NCBI GenBank assembly: GCA_963720675.1
Contig: CAVRGH010000010.1
Coordinates: 248,001 to 312,000, forward strand
Direction: 5' to 3'
Source of the DNA: JALHSW01 sp963720675
GTDB taxonomy: Bacteria > Actinomycetota > Acidimicrobiia > IMCC26256 > PALSA-555
Length of the DNA: 64,000 nucleotides
Each line of letters opens with the position of its first letter. Positions within the stretch are counted from its first letter, which is position 1. The position numbers and the translations under genes are program-made. Positions 59,990 to 64,000 of this stretch are shown here, piece by piece. The notes under the pieces are model-generated. The model saw nothing but the letters and a program-made list of their open reading frames with translations, ran no database searches and was not told the DNA's origin.

Positions 59990-61017
59990 GCGACGCGACC
60001 GCGTCCGGTCCGGTCACGATGACCCGCAAGGACTACCAGACCGATCAAGAGGTCCGGTGGTGTCCGGGGTGCGGCGACTACTCGATCCTTGCGGCAGTCC
60101 AGCTGCTCTTCGCGGAGCTCGGGCTCAAGCGGGAGAACCAGGTGTTCGTGTCCGGGATCGGGTGCGCAGCCCGCTTCCCGTACTACATGGACGTCTACGG
60201 GCTGCACAGCATCCACGGTCGTGCGCCCGCGATCGCCACCGGGGTCGCGCTGGCCCGCCCCGACCTCGACGTCTGGGTGGTGAGCGGCGACGGAGATGCG
60301 CTGTCGATCGGCGGGAACCACCTCATCCACTCGCTGCGTCGCAACGTGAACCTCAACATCCTGATGTTCAACAACCAGATCTACGGCCTCACCAAGGGGC
60401 AGTACTCGCCGACCAGCGAGGTCGGCAAGGTCACCAAGTCGTCGCCGTTCGGTTCGCTCGACACGCCCTTCAACCCGATCTCGATGGCGCTCGGTGCCGA
60501 GGCATCGTTCGTCGCCCGCACCCACGACCTCGACCGCAAGCACATGATGGATGTGATGCGACGGGCGCACGAGCACCGCGGCGCGGCGTTCGTCGAGGTG
60601 TACCAGAACTGCAACGTCTTCAACGACGGCGCGTTCGGCGACATCACGGCCAAGGCTGCACGCGCCGAGATGCTCATCGAGCTCGAGCACGGTGAGCCGA
60701 TCCGCTTCGGTGACGAGGGACAGCGCGGCGTCGTGCTCAACGAGTTCGGCGAGTGCGTGATCCGCGACATTGCCGATGTCGGTGAGGACCAGCTGGTCGT
60801 CCACGACGAGCACCGTCCCGACCCTGCCCTGGCCTTCGCGCTCTCGCGGGTCGCGAGCGGGCCGACGATGCCCACGCCCATCGGCGTGTTCCGCGACGTC
60901 GAGCGCGCGAGCTATGAGGTCGAGGTCCAGCGGCAGCTCGCCGCGGCGTCCGAGCGTCAGGGCCCCGGCGACCTCGCGGCGCTCCTGTCGTCCGGCGCGA
61001 CGTGGGAAGTCGTCTGA
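59986..61017 (+). CDS. korB: 2-oxoacid:ferredoxin oxidoreductase, beta subunit (KorB type)
   Basis: 343 residues. The beta subunit binds thiamine diphosphate and a 4Fe-4S cluster: CPGCGDYSIL and GIGCAAR give cluster cysteines, and GDGDALSIGGNHLIHSLRRN with NILMFNNQIYGLTKGQYSPT is the TPP motif. GTG 59986 overlaps the korA stop (GTGA). It would provide an alternative to 2-oxoglutarate dehydrogenase in the TCA cycle. It converges on the DUF1015 gene 68 bp downstream. Confidence 0.94.
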   Translation: MSDATASGPVTMTRKDYQTDQEVRWCPGCGDYSILAAVQLLFAELGLKRENQVFVSGIGCAARFPYYMDVYGLHSIHGRAPAIATGVALARPDLDVWVVSGDGDALSIGGNHLIHSLRRNVNLNILMFNNQIYGLTKGQYSPTSEVGKVTKSSPFGSLDTPFNPISMALGAEASFVARTHDLDRKHMMDVMRRAHEHRGAAFVEVYQNCNVFNDGAFGDITAKAARAEMLIELEHGEPIRFGDEGQRGVVLNEFGECVIRDIADVGEDQLVVHDEHRPDPALAFALSRVASGPTMPTPIGVFRDVERASYEVEVQRQLAAASERQGPGDLAALLSSGATWEVV

Positions 61018-61085
61018 CCGCACGCCCGGTGGGGCCGTACCGCGACCCCGAAGGCGGCTGAGCCTCCCGACGCAGGGATGGGAGA

Positions 61086-62309
61086 TCAGTCGTCGAGGGA
61101 GCGGAACACCATCCCGGTGCGCGGCTTCGGCGAGAAGAACGTGGTCTTCTCCGGCATCCGGATGCCCTCGGCCGCGGCGACCCGGATCTGGTCGACGCTG
61201 ACCCCGCGCAACAGCACGGCGGCGTCGGCCTCGCCGGCCCGGACCACGCCGGCGACCGTCTCGGCATCGTCGCGATAGGCGAGCGTCGCGTCCCCGAGCG
61301 CCGGGCGGACGACGGCGTCGAAGCGGGCCGCATCGACGCCGTGGAGGGCTTCGGGCTCCGACCGGAGCCCGCGCTCGAGCGCCGAAGGCTCGGCCAGGAG
61401 CATCGCGAGCCCGTCTCGGTCGGCGAGACCGAGCGCGCCGGAAGCGTGCATCGCCTCGACCAACGTCACGACCCCGGCCGCCGTGTTCGGGCCCATGGCC
61501 TCGACCGTGCAGGTCGGTGTGAGTGCGGCCCGGAGCTCGCCGGCCGCGGCCGGACCGCCACGGACGAGACGATGGATCGGGTGGACGTCGAGCTGGTCGT
61601 CGGCGAGCTCGACCATCAGGGTCATGATCGCTCCGGCGCCGACGGCGTGGGGTGCCTCGTCTCGGTAGTTGCACGCGGTCTCGAAGCGGTGGTGCCCGTC
61701 GGCGAGCACGGCGGGCGCGGTCGCGAGGAGCGCGCGGATCGCCTCGAGTCGCGCCGGGTCGTCGATGACCCCGAACTCGTGCCGCGTGCCGGCTCCGTCG
61801 ATCGCGACGTTGGGGCACGGCACGTCGGCGAGCAGGTCGGTGAGGCCGGGCGCGAGCGTCAGTGCCCAGATCGGGTCGAGGTTGGCCCGGGTCGCGCGCA
61901 GGAGCGCCAACCGGTCGCTGCGGGCCTTCGGGAGGGTGCGTTCGTGCGGGAGGATGTCCCCACCGCCGTGCTCCGCCGGGAGCCCGAGCGCGCCGATGAC
62001 GCCGAGGGTGTGGTGCTCGCCGCCGCCGGGGCGGGCGGCGGTCATCCGGTACACGGTGAAGGTCGGACGCTCGTCGAGGACGAGCACGCCGCTCGAGCGC
62101 CAGGCGGCGAGCGCCGCCGCCGCGGTCTCGTACGCGTCCCCCTCGTCGCTCGCGCGGGGCAGGATCAGGCGCACCGCGTTGTGCGGGTCGGAAGCCTCGA
62201 GTGCAGTGCGCTCGTCGTCCTCGATCACGTCGTACGGCGGCGCAGTGACGGCGGAGAGCGTGCGCGTGTCCGCGTACCGCAAGCCGCGGTACGGAGCGAG
62301 ATCGGGCAC
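61086..62309 (-). CDS. DUF1015 family protein
   Basis: 407 residues from GTG at 62309. PYRGLRYADTR, TAPPYDVI, DPHNAVRLILPR, LPHERTLPKARSDRLALLRA, and the strongly conserved VLADGHHRFETACNYRDE are the DUF1015 pattern. The protein is cytosolic with no signal or membrane segments, and its function is not established. It is the only leftward gene of the last 8 kb and is divergent from the HAD phosphatase, 51 bp away. Confidence 0.88.
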   Translation of the reverse strand: MPDLAPYRGLRYADTRTLSAVTAPPYDVIEDDERTALEASDPHNAVRLILPRASDEGDAYETAAAALAAWRSSGVLVLDERPTFTVYRMTAARPGGGEHHTLGVIGALGLPAEHGGGDILPHERTLPKARSDRLALLRATRANLDPIWALTLAPGLTDLLADVPCPNVAIDGAGTRHEFGVIDDPARLEAIRALLATAPAVLADGHHRFETACNYRDEAPHAVGAGAIMTLMVELADDQLDVHPIHRLVRGGPAAAGELRAALTPTCTVEAMGPNTAAGVVTLVEAMHASGALGLADRDGLAMLLAEPSALERGLRSEPEALHGVDAARFDAVVRPALGDATLAYRDDAETVAGVVRAGEADAAVLLRGVSVDQIRVAAAEGIRMPEKTTFFSPKPRTGMVFRSLDD

Positions 62310-62348
62310 GGCGGCAGTCGCTTTCGTCGGGGGCGTCCGATCATCGCA

Positions 62349-62354
62349 TACGGT
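62349..62354 (+). promoter_or_regulatory. -10 box of the HAD phosphatase gene
   Basis: TACGGT at 62349-62354 is followed by 6 bp and GTG 62361, the spacing seen before argC, aroC and mihF. A leaderless transcript is predicted. Confidence 0.4.
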
Positions 62355-62360
62355 CTTTGG

Positions 62361-63224
62361 GTGGATCGGGTCCCGGAGCACGTTCCCGACGTGACGGGCC
62401 GGCCGGTCGTCTGCTGCGACCTCGACGGCGTGATCTGGCGCGGGGACACCCCGATCCCGGGCGCGGCGAAGGGGGTCGCGGTGCTGCGGGACGCGGGGCT
62501 GCGGGTCGCCTTCCTCTCGAACAACTCGAGCCAGTTGCTGGGTGATGTCGTGGCCAAGCTGGAACGCCAGGGCATCCCGGCAGCCGCCACCGACGTGTTC
62601 ACGAGTGCGGGCGCCGCGGCCGACCTCCTCGCCGGCGACCTCGCCCCCGGCACCCACGTACTGGTGTGCGGTGGACCGGGCGTCGTCGAGGCACTCTCGG
62701 CCGTGGGCCTCACGCCGGTGCGGGAGTCCAGCGCCGACGCCCCGGTCGCGGCCGTCGTCGTCGGCTTCCACCAGGACTTCGACTTCGAAGGCCTCACCCG
62801 GGCCGTCGACGCGGTCCGGGCCGGTGCCCGGTTCGTCGCCACCAACCTCGACCCGACCTACCCGATCCCCGGCGGCTTCATGCCGGGCGCGGGCGCGATC
62901 GTCGCGGCGGTCGCGACGGCCAGTGGTCGCGACCCCGAGGTCGCGGGGAAGCCGGCGGCGCCCACCGTCGCGATGGTGCGACGCGTGCTGGGCCGCGAGG
63001 GCGTCGTGATCGGTGACCGCACGTCGACCGACGGTGCGCTCGCCGATGCGCTCGGATGGCCGTTCGCGCTGGTCCTCTCGGGAGCGACCGCGGCGGTGGC
63101 GCCAGCCGGTGGTGAGGCGATCCCGGTGCCGGTACCGCCGTACGTGGGCGACGACCTGGGTGTCCTCGCCCCGGATCTGGTGGCCGGCCTCGAATCGGGC
63201 CCTGCGCCGGGTCGCTCCGCGTAA
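62361..63224 (+). CDS. HAD-IIA family phosphatase (NagD-like)
   Basis: 287 residues. HAD motif I is DLDGVIWRGDTPI (nucleophile and acid Asp), motif II SNNSSQ, then the NagD-type cap, TNLDPTYPIPGGFMPGAGAIV, and GKPAAPTVAMV with the motif III Lys; motif IV is GDRTSTDGALA. The mycobacterial gene at the same place next to tlyA (Rv1692) acts on glycerol 3-phosphate, so that substrate is possible. GTG 62361 is chosen from the -10 spacing and motif position. Confidence 0.9.
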   Translation: MDRVPEHVPDVTGRPVVCCDLDGVIWRGDTPIPGAAKGVAVLRDAGLRVAFLSNNSSQLLGDVVAKLERQGIPAAATDVFTSAGAAADLLAGDLAPGTHVLVCGGPGVVEALSAVGLTPVRESSADAPVAAVVVGFHQDFDFEGLTRAVDAVRAGARFVATNLDPTYPIPGGFMPGAGAIVAAVATASGRDPEVAGKPAAPTVAMVRRVLGREGVVIGDRTSTDGALADALGWPFALVLSGATAAVAPAGGEAIPVPVPPYVGDDLGVLAPDLVAGLESGPAPGRSA

Positions 63225-63332
63225 CCTTGCCGTTTGCCGCCTACCGCCCGTTCCCGGGTGCTCGAGCGCAGGAGGAGCTGTTCGCGATGTCCGGAACCTG
63301 CGCTCGCCCACCGAGCAGGCACGGGTAGCCGC

Positions 63333-64000
63333 GTGCGTCGACGACTCGACGCCGAGCTGGTCCGGCGCGGGCTCTGCGACAGTCGCGCCCGCGCGGTCGA
63401 GGCCGTCGGCGCAGGTCGGGTGCTGGTCGGTGGCGCCCCGGCGAGCAATCCCGACCGGCATGTGGCCGACGACGAAGCGATCGCGGTCGCGGGTCCGCCA
63501 CCGCCCTTCGTGTCCCGGGGCGGAGAGAAGCTCGCAGCCGCGCTCGACGCGTTCCCCGTGACCGTCGCTGGTCGGCGCGCCGTCGATGCGGGGGCCTCCA
63601 CGGGCGGCTTCACCGACTGCCTGCTCCAACGGGGGGCGCGCGAAGTGGTCGCGGTCGACGTCGGGCGCGGGCAGCTCGCATGGTCGCTGCAGTCGGACCC
63701 CCGGGTGCGCACCATGGATCGGGTGAACGTCCGCAACCTCGAGCCGACCGACATCGGCGGAGCCGTGCCGCTCGCGGTCGCCGACCTCTCCTTCATCTCC
63801 CTCCTGACCGTCGCGCCGGCGTTGGCGCGCTGCACGACCGCCGACGCTGATCTCGTGTTGCTGGTGAAGCCGCAGTTCGAGGCCGGCCGCGCCCGCGTCG
63901 GGAAGGGTGGGATCGTCCGGGACCCGGAGGTGCACCGCGACGTGCTGCAGCAGGTCGCGAGCGGCCTTGCCGCCGTCGGTCTCCCCGTGGTGGCCGCGAT
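63333..64000 (+). CDS. tlyA: TlyA-family rRNA 2'-O-methyltransferase / haemolysin-like, 5' part
   Basis: The frame is open to the window end, so the gene is cut after about 222 codons of an expected 265-275. An N-terminal S4 domain (RRLDAELVRRGLCDSRARAVEAV) is followed by an FtsJ-like methyltransferase: FVSRGGEKLAAALD, VDAGASTGGFTDCLL, VVAVDVGRGQL, ADLSFISL and LVKPQFEAGR (the K-D-K-E tetrad region). It methylates 16S and 23S rRNA in mycobacteria. GTG 63333 gives VRRRLDAELV, the usual start. It follows the HAD gene as in Mycobacterium. Confidence 0.94.
   Translation, partial: MRRRLDAELVRRGLCDSRARAVEAVGAGRVLVGGAPASNPDRHVADDEAIAVAGPPPPFVSRGGEKLAAALDAFPVTVAGRRAVDAGASTGGFTDCLLQRGAREVVAVDVGRGQLAWSLQSDPRVRTMDRVNVRNLEPTDIGGAVPLAVADLSFISLLTVAPALARCTTADADLVLLVKPQFEAGRARVGKGGIVRDPEVHRDVLQQVASGLAAVGLPVVAA

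Noticed and set aside
63225..63332. A small gene between the HAD gene and tlyA, as in mycobacteria
   Set aside because: All three rightward frames are short or lack a start with a ribosome site and show no similarity I can recognise; AGGAGGAG near 63271 leads only to a 14-codon frame.

Overview
The window is 64 kb of a compact, GC-rich bacterial chromosome, almost entirely housekeeping genes. The 16S rRNA has the overall character of an actinobacterium and most resembles class Acidimicrobiia. The protein families agree: actinobacterial integration host factor, a helicase-less PriA, bL35/bL20 after infC, DUF2017 beside clpS, and blocks ordered as in Mycobacterium (aroC-K-B-Q-pepQ-efp-nusB; pyrR-B-C-carA-B; mihF-gmk-rpoZ-coaBC-metK; fmt-rsmB-rpe-rib; infC-rpmI-rplT-trmH-pheST-argCJBDFRGH-tyrS; tlyA). 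I cannot assign order or genus by eye.

Layout. 1-6.4 kb: shikimate genes (end of aroE, prepilin peptidase, aroC, aroK, aroB, aroQ), then an M24 peptidase, efp and nusB. 6.4-9.5 kb: clpS, DUF2017 and an SDR dehydrogenase, facing a frameshifted DUF222/HNH gene. 9.9-19 kb: pyrimidine operon pyrR-pyrB-pyrC-carA-carB-pyrD-pyrF, preceded by a PyrR-binding RNA hairpin. 19-28.8 kb: mihF, gmk, rpoZ, coaBC, metK, priA, def, fmt, rsmB, rpe and a MoaB/Mog-like gene. 28.8-33.8 kb: FMN riboswitch and ribD-ribE-ribBA-ribH, then hisG and a cold-shock-like mini-protein. 33.8-39.9 kb: a leftward DUF1844 gene, then infC (AUC start, structured leader), rpmI, rplT, a SpoU methyltransferase, pheS and pheT. 40-50.4 kb: arginine operon argC-J-B-D-F-R-G-H behind a candidate ARG box, then a 3-methyladenine glycosylase and tyrS. 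50.4-56.3 kb: a complete 16S-23S-5S rRNA operon with no spacer tRNA. 56.3-64 kb: TPR protein, SSB-like protein, korAB, DUF1015 (leftward), HAD phosphatase and the start of tlyA.

The genes form a few long co-directional operons with many 1-8 bp stop/start overlaps. Control is mostly at the RNA level: PyrR hairpin, FMN riboswitch, infC hairpin and unusual start codons. Several -10 boxes sit 6-9 bp before a start codon, suggesting leaderless mRNAs.

No CRISPR array, insertion sequence, prophage, tRNA gene or defence island was seen. I found no wholly new multi-gene system. The most interesting items are regulatory: the PyrR element at the transcription start, the infC leader with two competing half-stems, a class 1B PyrD without PyrK, and an rRNA operon inside a normally conserved tyrS-TPR-phosphatase-tlyA block.
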